Positions 1-7,647 of a stretch of 33,611 nt of DNA are shown here, piece after piece. The position numbers and the translations under genes were made by a program. The first letter of the stretch is position 1. Each line of letters opens with the position of its first letter. The notes beneath the pieces were generated by a model, which saw only the letters and a program-made list of their open reading frames with translations, was not told where the DNA came from and did no database searches. The stretch covers positions 1 to 33,611 of the forward strand of contig LSZA01000044.1 in NCBI GenBank assembly GCA_001637315.1, read 5' to 3'. This stretch comes from Phormidium willei BDU 130791 (lineage in GTDB: Bacteria; Cyanobacteriota; Cyanobacteriia; Cyanobacteriales; Geitlerinemataceae).

Positions 1-396
1 AATAAGCTCAGTTCAACTCTGGATTGGGAGGCGCATCTCATTGGCTTTACGGGAGGCGTTGAACCCCACGGAAGTTTGACAATTTTTGCGGTCGATGGAC
101 GGTTACATAGTTTTAATCAGGGTCGTGATGATCCCCCCATTGAGGGACGGGTGGTCGAAGATTGGGAGCGAGAGATTGAGTCTCTTTATATTCAAGCCTC
201 TCAGGTGTTTGGGGATGAGGAACGCAAAGAAATTTATGGGGAAGCGCAAATTTTGGTTCAGGAAAATCTACCCTTTATTTATTTGGTGAATCCCCTTTCG
301 ATGGCGGCGGTTCGTAATACCATTGAGGGAACCCGCTATTCAGCCATTGGCGGGGTGTTTTGGAATCTTCGGGATCTGAAGATTTCTGAGGATTAG
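1..396 (+). CDS. ABC transporter substrate-binding protein, C-terminal part
   Basis: The gene enters from outside the window: frame 1 is open from base 1, before any start codon, and stops with TAG at 394-396. The 131 visible residues (DWEAHLIGFTGG near the start, then ENLPFIYLVNP and the ending GVFWNLRDLKI) look like the last domain of a family-5 (oligopeptide/dipeptide type) solute-binding protein. Such lipoproteins or periplasmic proteins deliver peptides, nickel chelates or similar ligands to an ABC importer. The ligand cannot be told from this fragment. larB follows after a few bases, so the two are probably co-transcribed. Nickel import would fit larB, but this is only inference from neighbourhood. 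Confidence 0.75.
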   Translation, partial: NKLSSTLDWEAHLIGFTGGVEPHGSLTIFAVDGRLHSFNQGRDDPPIEGRVVEDWEREIESLYIQASQVFGDEERKEIYGEAQILVQENLPFIYLVNPLSMAAVRNTIEGTRYSAIGGVFWNLRDLKISED

Positions 397-408
397 GGAG
401 TGTTTGGG

Positions 409-1194
409 ATGGATTCAGCGCAATTAGAAACGCTGCTGGGGTTGGTGGCGACGGGGGAGATGGCTCCTCAAGTAGCCCTTGACAAAATAGAAAAAATATG
501 CTACGAGCCGGTTGGTGAATTTGCCAAAATCGATCATCAGCGGAGGTTACGGACGGGGTTTCCGGAAGTGATTTGGGGTCAGGATAAACGTCCCGAGCAG
601 ATTGTCGAGATTATGATGGCCATGCGCGATCGCCAGTCAGTGGTGATGGCGACTCGGGTGGGGCCGCAGGCCTATCGTGTGATTCGCGATCGCCTGCGAG
701 ATGTCCGCTACTATCCCCAGGCCCGCATTTGTGCGATCGCCCCAGATCCTCTCCCCATCGAGCATTCCGGCACCATCGGCATTGTCAGCGCCGGAACCGC
801 CGATCTCCCGGTAGCCGAGGAAGCCGCCGTCACCGGGGAACTTTGCGGTTTTGAGGTGTTTCGCCTCTGGGATGTGGGGGTGGCGGGAATCCACCGCCTG
901 CTGAGGAATCAACATCTCCTGAAACAGGCCCAGGTGTTAATTGTCGTGGCGGGGATGGAAGGCGCGTTACCCAGTGTGGTGGCGGGGTTAGTGGATGCGC
1001 CGGTGGTGGCGGTTCCCACCAGCATCGGCTACGGGGCCAGTTTTGGCGGTCTCGCCCCCCTCCTGACGATGTTAAACTCCTGTGCGACGGGAATTGGGGT
1101 GGTGAATATCGATAATGGTTTTGGCGGGGCCATGTTGGCGGGGCAAATTCTACGCACTGGGGAAACGTTAATGCGTCAATCCGCCGCTGAGTGA
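409..1194 (+). CDS. larB: LarB, nickel pincer cofactor biosynthesis (pyridinium-3,5-biscarboxylic acid mononucleotide synthase)
   Basis: About 261 residues. The second half carries the PurE/AIR-carboxylase-like fold typical of LarB: the segment GTADLPVAEEAAVTGELCG and a glycine-rich end (GIGVVNIDNGFGGAMLAG). In the known pathway LarB carboxylates and hydrolyses nicotinic acid adenine dinucleotide, the first step toward the nickel-pincer nucleotide of lactate racemase-type enzymes. No larC or larE lies in the window; separate larB genes are common in cyanobacteria. The start is ambiguous: GTG at 400 is in frame, but AGGGAG at 395-400 sits about 8 bases before ATG 409, which I prefer. It begins directly after the binding-protein gene, so it is likely read from the same transcript. 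Confidence 0.88.
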   Translation: MDSAQLETLLGLVATGEMAPQVALDKIEKICYEPVGEFAKIDHQRRLRTGFPEVIWGQDKRPEQIVEIMMAMRDRQSVVMATRVGPQAYRVIRDRLRDVRYYPQARICAIAPDPLPIEHSGTIGIVSAGTADLPVAEEAAVTGELCGFEVFRLWDVGVAGIHRLLRNQHLLKQAQVLIVVAGMEGALPSVVAGLVDAPVVAVPTSIGYGASFGGLAPLLTMLNSCATGIGVVNIDNGFGGAMLAGQILRTGETLMRQSAAE

Positions 1195-1265
1195 GTTATA
1201 CGTAGCTAAGAAAGTGAACCCGTAAATGGGTCGTCTGTGCCTTATTTGTCAGGTCTTACATTTTC

Positions 1266-1904
1266 CTAATCCCCAATCACCACCTCTCCCAACCGTTTTA
1301 AAATCTGCAACACTGAACGCAATTCAGGCTCAGGATTAAGTAACGAAAACAAGCGAGAATTAGCATATCGCGCCCTTGGCTGACAAGTGGATTTTAAAAA
1401 CAAAAACTCATTGCCATTGGTAATCATGCCAAAAGTTGAGGACGTGCGATCGCCATTTCCCAACATATAGGCCAAAGCTTGCGGAATCGCACGACTCACA
1501 GCAAAATCACTACGCTTTGATTCAATCACCAACAACCATAGCCGATTTTTTTGAACCAAAACATCAATTCTTCCCTGAATCTTCATCCCTTCGTCTTCCA
1601 TCTCTAGGGTGATACTGGGTTCAGTTTCAATGCGAAATGGCTTGCGGTAAAATCCAGCTAAATCTAGCAACGGTGCTAACACCACCATTTTGGCAGTGTT
1701 TTCTAATCGTGGCGGGTCTTCCATCAGGGCTAAGAAATTGTCCGTCACTCGCTCTAAAATCTGTTCTTCCGTTTCACTTAAACGGGCATTGGCTTGCCTC
1801 CATTCTGGGAAAAACTGCCCATCTTGGCTCAATTGCAGCCCAAATTGCTCTTTTAGAGTTCTTAATGTGACCTGATTGGCCGGGATGGTCTGAATCATTG
1901 CCAC
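1266..1904 (-). CDS. PD-(D/E)XK nuclease-fold protein (restriction subunit R-like, N-terminal HsdR type)
   Basis: 212 residues. The core has a classical restriction-endonuclease pattern: D114 in GRIDVLV, then E128-S-K130 in LLVIESKR, and Q142 in the following helix (AIPQALAYM). This order (D, ExK, Q) matches HsdR N-terminal-like nuclease domains. Cyanobacteria carry many stand-alone proteins of this kind, usually annotated as type I restriction subunit R-like, with no helicase or methylase partner. None lies nearby here either. Its cellular role is therefore unknown, and DNA binding or cleavage is inferred from the fold only. It converges on larB and is read in the same direction as the upstream AbgT gene, 68 bases away. 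Confidence 0.75.
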   Translation of the reverse strand: MAMIQTIPANQVTLRTLKEQFGLQLSQDGQFFPEWRQANARLSETEEQILERVTDNFLALMEDPPRLENTAKMVVLAPLLDLAGFYRKPFRIETEPSITLEMEDEGMKIQGRIDVLVQKNRLWLLVIESKRSDFAVSRAIPQALAYMLGNGDRTSSTFGMITNGNEFLFLKSTCQPRARYANSRLFSLLNPEPELRSVLQILKRLGEVVIGD

Positions 1905-1972
1905 CTCCCTCCGGTGCGATCGCCCAATATCCCCAGAATTCCCATCAATGGACCTGATCCCATCAACTCACA

Positions 1973-3532
1973 TTACAGCAGCCGAATCCCAGCCCCTGGA
2001 CCCAGCGGCAACCCCAACAGAAACCAAAGGGCAAAAAACAGAGACCAGCTTATCAAGAACGCCAGCGAATAGGGCAGCATGGTTGCAATCAACGTGCCAA
2101 TCTTGAGGTTTTTATCAAACCGCTGCCCAAAGGCCACAATCAAAGGAAAATAGACCATCAGCGGCGTAATGATATTACTCGTCGAGTCGCCAATGCGAAA
2201 CACCAGTTGCGTCACCTCGGGGGTATAGCCCAACAGCATCAGCATCGGTACAAAAATGGGAGCCATAATCGCCCATTGCGCCGACGCTGAACCGATAAAG
2301 AGGTTGATCAACGCACTCAGCAGTACAAAGCTCAACAGCAGCGCAATACCTGTAAAGCCGCTGGCTTCTAGCAAATTAGCCCCATTCACCGCCACGATAA
2401 CGCCCAGGTTGCTCCAGCTAAAGTAGGCGATAAACTGGGCCGCCACAAACGACAGTACGATGTAGTAGCCCATGGCACTCATCGCCGTCGACATCCCCTT
2501 GACCACATCCTTATCGTTGCGCACGGTTCCCGCCGCCATGCCATAGGCGATTCCCGGTATTAGAAAACCCAGGGTAATCAAAATGACAATACCGTCGAGG
2601 AAGGGAGAGGGTACAAGGCTGCCCGTTTCAGGATCCCGTAGAACGCCATTGGGGGGTAGCACTAGAAGGGCGAGCAGAGCCAGCACGGCTAACAGCGCAT
2701 AGAAAGCCCAGCGAAGCCCTTTGCGTTCGGAGGGGGTGAGGGTCTGTTCATCCTCGGCAGTGCAATCGCCCCCATAGCTACCCAGACGAGGCTCCACCAC
2801 CTTGTCGGTCATCCACCATCCCACCAGAGTAATCACAAAGGTGGACGCTGCCATAAAGTAGTAGTTGGCGGTGGGATTCACCACGTAACCTGGGTCAATA
2901 AAGCCGGCGGCATCCTGACTTATCCCGGCTAGCAAGGGGTCTAGGGTGCTAATGAGCAAGTTCGCACTAAACCCTCCCGAAACCCCCGCAAACGCCGCTG
3001 CCAGTCCCGCGATCGGATGACGACCCACCGCCGCAAACAGCATCGCCGCTAGGGGCGTTAACACCACGTACCCCGCATCCGACGCGAGGTTCGACATCAC
3101 CCCCAAAAACACAATACCCGGGCTGATCAGAGCCAGCGGTGTCGCCGATACGCCCCACCGCAACGCCGCAGACAGCAGCCCAGTATATTCAGATAGACCC
3201 ACCCCCAGCATGGCCACTAACACCGGTCCCAAGGGAGGAAACTCGACAAAATTCTGCACGGCTTCGGTCACCATTTGTCGCAATCCTTGGCCAGACAGCA
3301 ACGATACGGCTGTCACCGTTTCTTCGGTTGCTGGATGCACCACAGAAAGCCCCGCCGCCGCCGCCAAGGCGCTCAAGAGAATCACCCCGATCGCCAGCAT
3401 CAGGAATAGTGTCACGGGGTCGGGGAGGCCATTGCCAACCCGTTCGATCCAACCGAGAACCCGGTCTAGTCCCTGTAATTTCCCCGCAGACTGGCGGGGA
3501 GATTCAGATTGAGGGGAATTGTTGTCTTCCAT
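1973..3532 (-). CDS. AbgT-family transporter (p-aminobenzoyl-glutamate / sulfonamide type)
   Basis: 519 residues with roughly a dozen hydrophobic segments. It starts with a short charged N-terminus, then LDRVLGWIERVGNGLPDPVTLFLMLA, an opening characteristic of the AbgT family (E. coli AbgT, YdaH, MtrF). Other family-like stretches are NPTANYYFM, GSASAQWAIMAPIFVPM and RIGDSTSNIITPLMVYFP. The length is as expected (about 500-520). AbgT proteins import p-aminobenzoyl-glutamate or export sulfonamides, driven by the ion gradient across the inner membrane. The substrate here is not predictable, and no abgA/abgB hydrolase genes are adjacent. The gene contains no GCGATCGC octamer, unlike most neighbours, and lies just downstream of tRNA-Arg, which raises the possibility of horizontal gain. 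Confidence 0.88.
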   Translation of the reverse strand: MEDNNSPQSESPRQSAGKLQGLDRVLGWIERVGNGLPDPVTLFLMLAIGVILLSALAAAAGLSVVHPATEETVTAVSLLSGQGLRQMVTEAVQNFVEFPPLGPVLVAMLGVGLSEYTGLLSAALRWGVSATPLALISPGIVFLGVMSNLASDAGYVVLTPLAAMLFAAVGRHPIAGLAAAFAGVSGGFSANLLISTLDPLLAGISQDAAGFIDPGYVVNPTANYYFMAASTFVITLVGWWMTDKVVEPRLGSYGGDCTAEDEQTLTPSERKGLRWAFYALLAVLALLALLVLPPNGVLRDPETGSLVPSPFLDGIVILITLGFLIPGIAYGMAAGTVRNDKDVVKGMSTAMSAMGYYIVLSFVAAQFIAYFSWSNLGVIVAVNGANLLEASGFTGIALLLSFVLLSALINLFIGSASAQWAIMAPIFVPMLMLLGYTPEVTQLVFRIGDSTSNIITPLMVYFPLIVAFGQRFDKNLKIGTLIATMLPYSLAFLISWSLFFALWFLLGLPLGPGAGIRLL

Positions 3533-3594
3533 AAGATGGCTGACTCTGAACGACTCGTGAGAGAAGCTTGGGCAATGATCTACCCCCGAAACGC

Positions 3595-3627
3595 AAAACG
3601 AGTGGTTCCCGAATTGGAAACCACTCG
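3595..3627 (-). terminator. Intrinsic terminator after tRNA-Arg
   Basis: A perfect 9-bp inverted repeat (CGAGTGGTT at 3599-3607 and AACCACTCG at 3619-3627) encloses an 11-base loop. Read on the minus strand it is followed by TTTTG (3598-3594). It lies 14 bases past the tRNA 3' end, so it most simply terminates the tRNA transcript before the AbgT gene. Confidence 0.7.
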
Positions 3628-3641
3628 CTTATACTTTGGAA

Positions 3642-3715
3642 CGGGCTAGGAGGGATTCGAACCCCCGACACCGTGGTCCGTAGCCACGTGCTCTAGTCCA
3701 CTGAGCTACAAGCCC
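3642..3715 (-). tRNA. tRNA-Arg (anticodon ACG)
   Basis: A complete cloverleaf is visible on the minus strand: acceptor GGGCTTG paired with CTAGCCC (one U-U mismatch), D-arm GCTC/GAGC, anticodon stem CGTGG/CCACG with loop CTACGGA (anticodon ACG), a five-base variable region, and a T-arm with loop TTCGAAT. The discriminator base is G and CCA is not encoded. ACG, deaminated to ICG, reads CGU/CGC/CGA arginine codons. Its 5' side faces moaC, which is transcribed divergently, so both promoters must lie in the short 3716-3757 gap or overlap the tRNA gene. Confidence 0.95.
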
Positions 3716-3757
3716 TTGCGTTGTTCGCTAGGAAACCATCATAACTCAAAAAAATCG

Positions 3758-4270
3758 ATGACGCAACCCCCCCAGCCGAAAAAAAATTTAACTCACCTCG
3801 ACGAGAGCGGCGAAGCCCGTATGGTGGATGTTTCCGAGAAAGCGGTCACCGTTCGCGAAGCCACGGCCGAGGGCTATGTGCGGATGAAGCCAGAGACGTT
3901 TGAGGCGATCGCCGCCGGAAATGCCCCCAAAGGTGATGTCTTGGCAACGGCGAAACTCGCAGGCATCATGGGCGCTAAACAGACGGCTCAACTCATCCCC
4001 CTCTGTCACCCTCTGCCCCTAAAAAAAATTGATGTTCAGATTGACGCTGCCCCAGATTTGCCCGGCTATCGCCTCGAAGCTACGGTGAAGACCAAATCCG
4101 AAACAGGAGTGGAAATGGAAGCCTTAACGGCGGTCTCAGTTGCCGCTCTGACCCTCTATGATATGGCGAAGGCTCTGGAGAAAACCCTGCAAATTGAGGG
4201 AATTCGCCTGCTCAAGAAAACTGGCGGCCAATCGGGGACTATCCAAGCCGGCGATCGCCCCCATCCCTAA
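3758..4270 (+). CDS. moaC: Cyclic pyranopterin monophosphate synthase MoaC
   Basis: 170 residues from ATG 3758; the reading frame extends upstream into the tRNA, but those codons are not family-like. MoaC acts in the cytoplasm and converts the 3',8-cyclo-GTP product of MoaA into cyclic pyranopterin monophosphate in molybdenum cofactor synthesis. Diagnostic stretches are [18 protein letters not shown], the metal/substrate motif PLCHPLPL with H84, and [21 protein letters not shown] with D135 and K138. The length fits the family (about 160). No other moa gene is nearby. Downstream, 145 bases separate it from the hydrolase gene, so co-transcription is possible but not shown. Confidence 0.95.
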   Translation: MTQPPQPKKNLTHLDESGEARMVDVSEKAVTVREATAEGYVRMKPETFEAIAAGNAPKGDVLATAKLAGIMGAKQTAQLIPLCHPLPLKKIDVQIDAAPDLPGYRLEATVKTKSETGVEMEALTAVSVAALTLYDMAKALEKTLQIEGIRLLKKTGGQSGTIQAGDRPHP

Positions 4271-4415
4271 ATCCATCCCGAAATCCATCTCGACATCGAG
4301 ATCGGACTTCCGATGGACACCGCCGCTGCCAGCATTCGCTACAACAGAAACAGAACCTGCCAAAAGCCAACATCCCCAAACCACCCCAAACCACAGATCA
4401 ACAGGAGCAAGCAAT

Positions 4416-5360
4416 ATGAAGATTCCCCCCGGTTTTAGCCAACAGGCGATTCAAACTTCCTTGGGCCGCATGGCCTATTACACCGCTGAGGGCGATCGCG
4501 CTCCCAGTGACAACACCCTCGTCTTCCTCCATGGACTCGGTGGGGGATCGTCGGCTTATGAATGGTCGAAAGTCTATCCCGCCTTTGCGCATCGCCATCG
4601 CATCCTGGCCCCGGATCTCATTGGCTGGGGGCGATCAGAACATCCCCAACGAGACTATGTCCCTGATGACTACATCACCACCATTGGCGAGTTCCTAGCC
4701 GCCACCTGTAACGAACCGGTGACGGTGGTGGCCTCCTCCCTGACGGCGGCCTTTACCATTCGCGTGGCGATCGCCTATCCTGAACGCTTCAAATCCCTCA
4801 TCCTCACCAATCCCACAGGCCTCTCAGATTTTGGCAATAGCTACAACAACACCTTTTTTGCCCAAATCGTCAAAACCCCCATCGTCGATCGCCTCTTCTA
4901 TGGCTTAGGTGTCGCCACCCCAGGGGGAATCCGCTCCTTCCTGGAACAGCGTCAATTTGCTGACCCCAAACGCATTTACGACGAACTCATCGACGCCTAT
5001 CTCGAATCAGCTCAACAGGAAAACGCCGATTATGCGGCTCTGGCCTTTGTTCGCGGTGATTGTTGCTTTGATTTAGCCCGCTATCTCCCGGAACTGAACA
5101 CCCCGACGGCGATGCTTTGGGGTAAAAAGTCCCAGTTTGTCAACTTTGAAGTCGGTCGCCGTTTAGCGGATCTCAATCCCCAAGCGGTTCAGGCTTTTGA
5201 AGTTCTCGAAGAGGTCGGCTTAACGCCTCATTTAGAACTTCCCGCTGTTACCATTGGCCTCATCGAACGCTTCCGCCAACAGCTTGAGACGGGCCATCAT
5301 GGCTCGATAGACGACTCCTCGACCGCCGTATCCGGCGTCTCGGCCGCTGAGTCAACCTAG
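4416..5360 (+). CDS. Alpha/beta-fold hydrolase
   Basis: 314 residues from ATG 4416, which has AGGAG at 4403-4407. The frame is open far upstream, but that part overlaps moaC and has no family features. Fold markers are the oxyanion strand turn VFLHGLGGGSSAYEW (about residues 36-50), DLIGWGRSEHP, a nucleophile elbow ASSLT with S108, and the catalytic histidine H272 in GLTPHLELP. The usual acid after strand beta-7 (WGxxD) reads WGKKSQF here, so the acid is either elsewhere or absent. No signal peptide is seen, so it is probably cytoplasmic. The substrate is unknown. The 30-residue tail after the catalytic domain is low-complexity Ser/Gly/Ala. Confidence 0.85.
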   Translation: MKIPPGFSQQAIQTSLGRMAYYTAEGDRAPSDNTLVFLHGLGGGSSAYEWSKVYPAFAHRHRILAPDLIGWGRSEHPQRDYVPDDYITTIGEFLAATCNEPVTVVASSLTAAFTIRVAIAYPERFKSLILTNPTGLSDFGNSYNNTFFAQIVKTPIVDRLFYGLGVATPGGIRSFLEQRQFADPKRIYDELIDAYLESAQQENADYAALAFVRGDCCFDLARYLPELNTPTAMLWGKKSQFVNFEVGRRLADLNPQAVQAFEVLEEVGLTPHLELPAVTIGLIERFRQQLETGHHGSIDDSSTAVSGVSAAEST

Positions 5361-5421
5361 GTGAAATATGCTGATATCATCGAGGTCAAGAGAACAACTG
5401 CTGCTCAATTGAGGTGCTTTC

Positions 5422-6837
5422 ATGGCTAGCCCCACCCCTCCCGAATCTCCCCGGCCGGTTGAACGTGATGAATGGATTGCCATTTTCGTCACCCTGGCTA
5501 CGCTCGGCGGTGTCGGCTTCTGGGTTTTGACTGGGGGTAATCTCCGACGCATCACGCCAGACCAAATTGCGGGGGTTGATATTCCCGGTTTGGCACGAGA
5601 TGGCGATCGCCCCGGAGGGTCTTCGGAGACCACTTCGGAGACATCTGACCCCGATGGGGAGACCGCAACCGCCCCCTATCAAGACCGGTTGCAAACACGG
5701 CTGAGTCCCGACAGACGCGCATCTGAGCGATCGCAAGACCAGGCTAACCAAGCTGAGATCGAGGAGGAGACGGCGGAGGAGACGGCTCGACGTTCCCAGC
5801 AACGACCCGCCGACGAGGAAGACGCTAGAGGGTCTATTTTCCCCAATCGTGATTCGAGTGGCGATTCGATGGGCGATTCGATGGGCGATCGCAATGCTGC
5901 CGCCCAGTCCCCTTCAGGAGATAATAATGTTGGGGGTCGTCTGGGAAATGAAGCTCGCACCGCCCTGGAAACTGGGGATTTAGAGGAAGCCACGGGAACG
6001 GACATGGAGAGTCCCCTCGATGAGGTTCCTGTCGATGAGATCCCCCTCGATGAGATTCCTACAGAAGACACTCCCACCGGCGAAATTCCCCCAGAAGACA
6101 CTCCCGCCAATGAGTCGGATTCTCCCGAGACAGAAGATGCGATCTCCGACGAAGAGATCCCGGAAGAGGAATTAGCGGGTATTCCTACCCCAACTGATAA
6201 CGTCAATGAGGATAATGGTAGCGCCAACGAGGTGCGTCCTGATGTGAGTGAAGATCTCGGCGATCCCATTGACTTTACCGATGTTGAGGCGGGGAATTGG
6301 GCAAAACCTTATATTGATGCCATGTCGGCTCGTGGTTTGATTGAGGGAGTTGAGCGCGATCGCTTTGCCCCAGAAGAACCAGTCACCCGCGCCCAATATG
6401 CCAGCCTAGTTCAGCAGGTGTTTGAAGGCAATAACGGCGTGCGAGATCCCTTAGACTTTGAGGATGTTAACGATGATTATTGGGCCGCCTCAGACATTGA
6501 TACCGCTGTTCGTCTAGGCTTCCTGAGTGGCTATCCCGGTGCCGAGTTTCGTCCAGAACAGTCCATCTCTCGCCTAGAAGTCTTGCTATCGTTGCGGGCA
6601 GGCCTGAGTTTGGACGACCCGGAGAACCCTGACCAGATTTTACAAGCCTACGGCGATCGCCAGACCGTCCCGGATTGGGCCAAATCTCCCATTTCTGCGG
6701 CCATTGAGGCACAACTCGACCGTCAACCGCCCAATTCCCAAGACTTAGACCTGGAGCGACCGGCCACTCGTGCTGAAGTGACGGCCATGTTCTATCAGGC
6801 CCTAGTTCGCGCGGGATATGCTGAGCCGTTGCCCTAA
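5422..6837 (+). CDS. SLH-domain protein with N-terminal membrane anchor and acidic linker
   Basis: 471 residues; ATG 5422 has GAGGTG at 5411-5416. A single hydrophobic segment (about residues 19-39) follows a short N-terminus and should anchor the protein in the inner membrane. Residues 40-280 are a long disordered, strongly acidic and Pro/Ser/Thr-rich linker with tandem short motifs of the DEIP / EDTP kind around 195-240. Three S-layer homology modules follow at about 283-335 (GNWAKPYIDAMSARGLIEG), 344-398 and 415-467; the last is divergent. SLH modules bind peptidoglycan or its secondary polymers, so the protein probably tethers the inner membrane to the wall. This architecture is common in cyanobacteria but functionally undefined. 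Confidence 0.88.
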   Translation: MASPTPPESPRPVERDEWIAIFVTLATLGGVGFWVLTGGNLRRITPDQIAGVDIPGLARDGDRPGGSSETTSETSDPDGETATAPYQDRLQTRLSPDRRASERSQDQANQAEIEEETAEETARRSQQRPADEEDARGSIFPNRDSSGDSMGDSMGDRNAAAQSPSGDNNVGGRLGNEARTALETGDLEEATGTDMESPLDEVPVDEIPLDEIPTEDTPTGEIPPEDTPANESDSPETEDAISDEEIPEEELAGIPTPTDNVNEDNGSANEVRPDVSEDLGDPIDFTDVEAGNWAKPYIDAMSARGLIEGVERDRFAPEEPVTRAQYASLVQQVFEGNNGVRDPLDFEDVNDDYWAASDIDTAVRLGFLSGYPGAEFRPEQSISRLEVLLSLRAGLSLDDPENPDQILQAYGDRQTVPDWAKSPISAAIEAQLDRQPPNSQDLDLERPATRAEVTAMFYQALVRAGYAEPLP

Positions 6838-6957
6838 CGAGATCAGCGGCCAGCCAGAGTCAGCAACAAGTCCCAAAGCCGTTCAGGGCGATCGCGTATT
6901 CCGATAGGATGAAGACAGACCAACAGACCATTGAGCGCAACGAAACCATTTGATCCC

Positions 6958-6987
6958 TTGTTTGTTGTCCCCGACAGACGGTAAAAT
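6958..6987 (+). promoter_or_regulatory. Candidate sigma-70 type promoter for acpP
   Basis: TTGTTT at 6958-6963 and TAAAAT at 6982-6987 are separated by 18 bases, giving a plausible -35/-10 pair. It lies 60 bases before the acpP start, in the only gap between the SLH gene and acpP. It is a pattern match only. Confidence 0.4.
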
Positions 6988-7047
6988 CGCTTGTCTGCGG
7001 ATCAGCCGCATCAAATTGCTGCGCCAGTTAATATAGGAAGCCTAACG

Positions 7048-7302
7048 ATGAGTCAAACGAACGTTTCAGAGAAAGTCCAGGAAATTGTCGTGGAACACTT
7101 GGGTGTTGAAGCCAGCCAAGTTAAAGAAGCAGCCAGTTTCATCGAAGACCTCGGTGCCGATTCCCTCGACACCGTGGAATTAGTCATGGCCTTTGAAGAA
7201 GAATTTGATATCGAAATTCCCGACGAAGATGCCGAAAAAATTCTGACGGTGAAGGATGCCATTAGCTACATCCAAGAAAAATCCGCCGCGGCCCAAGCCT
7301 AA
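7048..7302 (+). CDS. acpP: Acyl carrier protein
   Basis: 84 residues, the normal ACP length. ATG 7048 is preceded by TAGGAAG at 7034-7040; the longer frame from 6991 is unlikely. The phosphopantetheine attachment serine is Ser39 in the motif [18 protein letters not shown], and the protein is very acidic ([16 protein letters not shown]). It carries growing acyl chains on its prosthetic arm for the type II fatty acid synthase in the cytoplasm. fabF follows 345 bases downstream and transketolase after that, an order seen widely in cyanobacteria. Confidence 0.97.
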   Translation: MSQTNVSEKVQEIVVEHLGVEASQVKEAASFIEDLGADSLDTVELVMAFEEEFDIEIPDEDAEKILTVKDAISYIQEKSAAAQA

Positions 7303-7347
7303 GAGATGACCCGAGACCTCAACCGACCGCCTTGGTTGAGATCTCTT
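7301..7347 (+). terminator. Two-tier hairpin after acpP (possible attenuating terminator)
   Basis: AAGAGAT (7301-7307) pairs with ATCTCTT (7341-7347), and inside it CTCAACC (7318-7324) pairs with GGTTGAG (7334-7340), with a one-sided bulge between. The stem begins at the stop codon of acpP. No proper T-run follows (TGGCGTTATCC), so it may stabilise the abundant acpP mRNA 3' end or terminate only partly. Confidence 0.45.
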
Positions 7348-7647
7348 GGCGTTATCCTCGTGAGATCGCGCAATCACAACCCCATCCGCGTCTTGTTGAA
7401 TATCGTCACTTCCACAACGTCGGCCGCTGTTGAGACTCGCGCGATCGCCGAACATCCACTCAAATTTAGCGCAGTCGCCAGATAAAATAGGACACTTACT
7501 AAGAATCAAAACCCACCAAGAAGAGAGTTTTGTTTTATATGAATGTCCATTCTAAACTGTCCACTGCAATAAAACCCTAAGACTTAATAAAACTAACCAT
7601 TTTGGTATTTCGTCGGGTTCGACCTTCCCTCGATACTGACTGACATC
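7348..7647 (+). other. acpP-fabF intergenic region, no gene seen
   Basis: The 300 bases after the acpP hairpin hold no reading frame with family character. The first half is mixed and contains a HIP1 octamer; the second half (about 7490-7610) is AT-rich, as expected for a 5' leader or promoter of fabF. TAAAAT at 7493-7498 and TTATAT at 7535-7540 could serve as -10 elements, but neither has a convincing -35 at the right distance. I see no riboswitch or small RNA that I can name. Confidence 0.5.

Noticed and set aside
1220..1245. Small hairpin ACCCG-TAAAT-GGGT between larB and the nuclease-like gene as terminator
   Set aside because: Only four base pairs and no T-run on either strand.
5679..6269. 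196-codon minus-strand frame opposite the SLH gene, very Ser-rich
   Set aside because: It is the shadow of the acidic linker codons (GAN/TCN pairing); the plus-strand protein has anchor and SLH domains.
7180..7509. 109-codon minus-strand frame across acpP and its downstream region
   Set aside because: It is antisense to the well-supported acpP gene over half its length, shows no domain character and no ribosome binding site.
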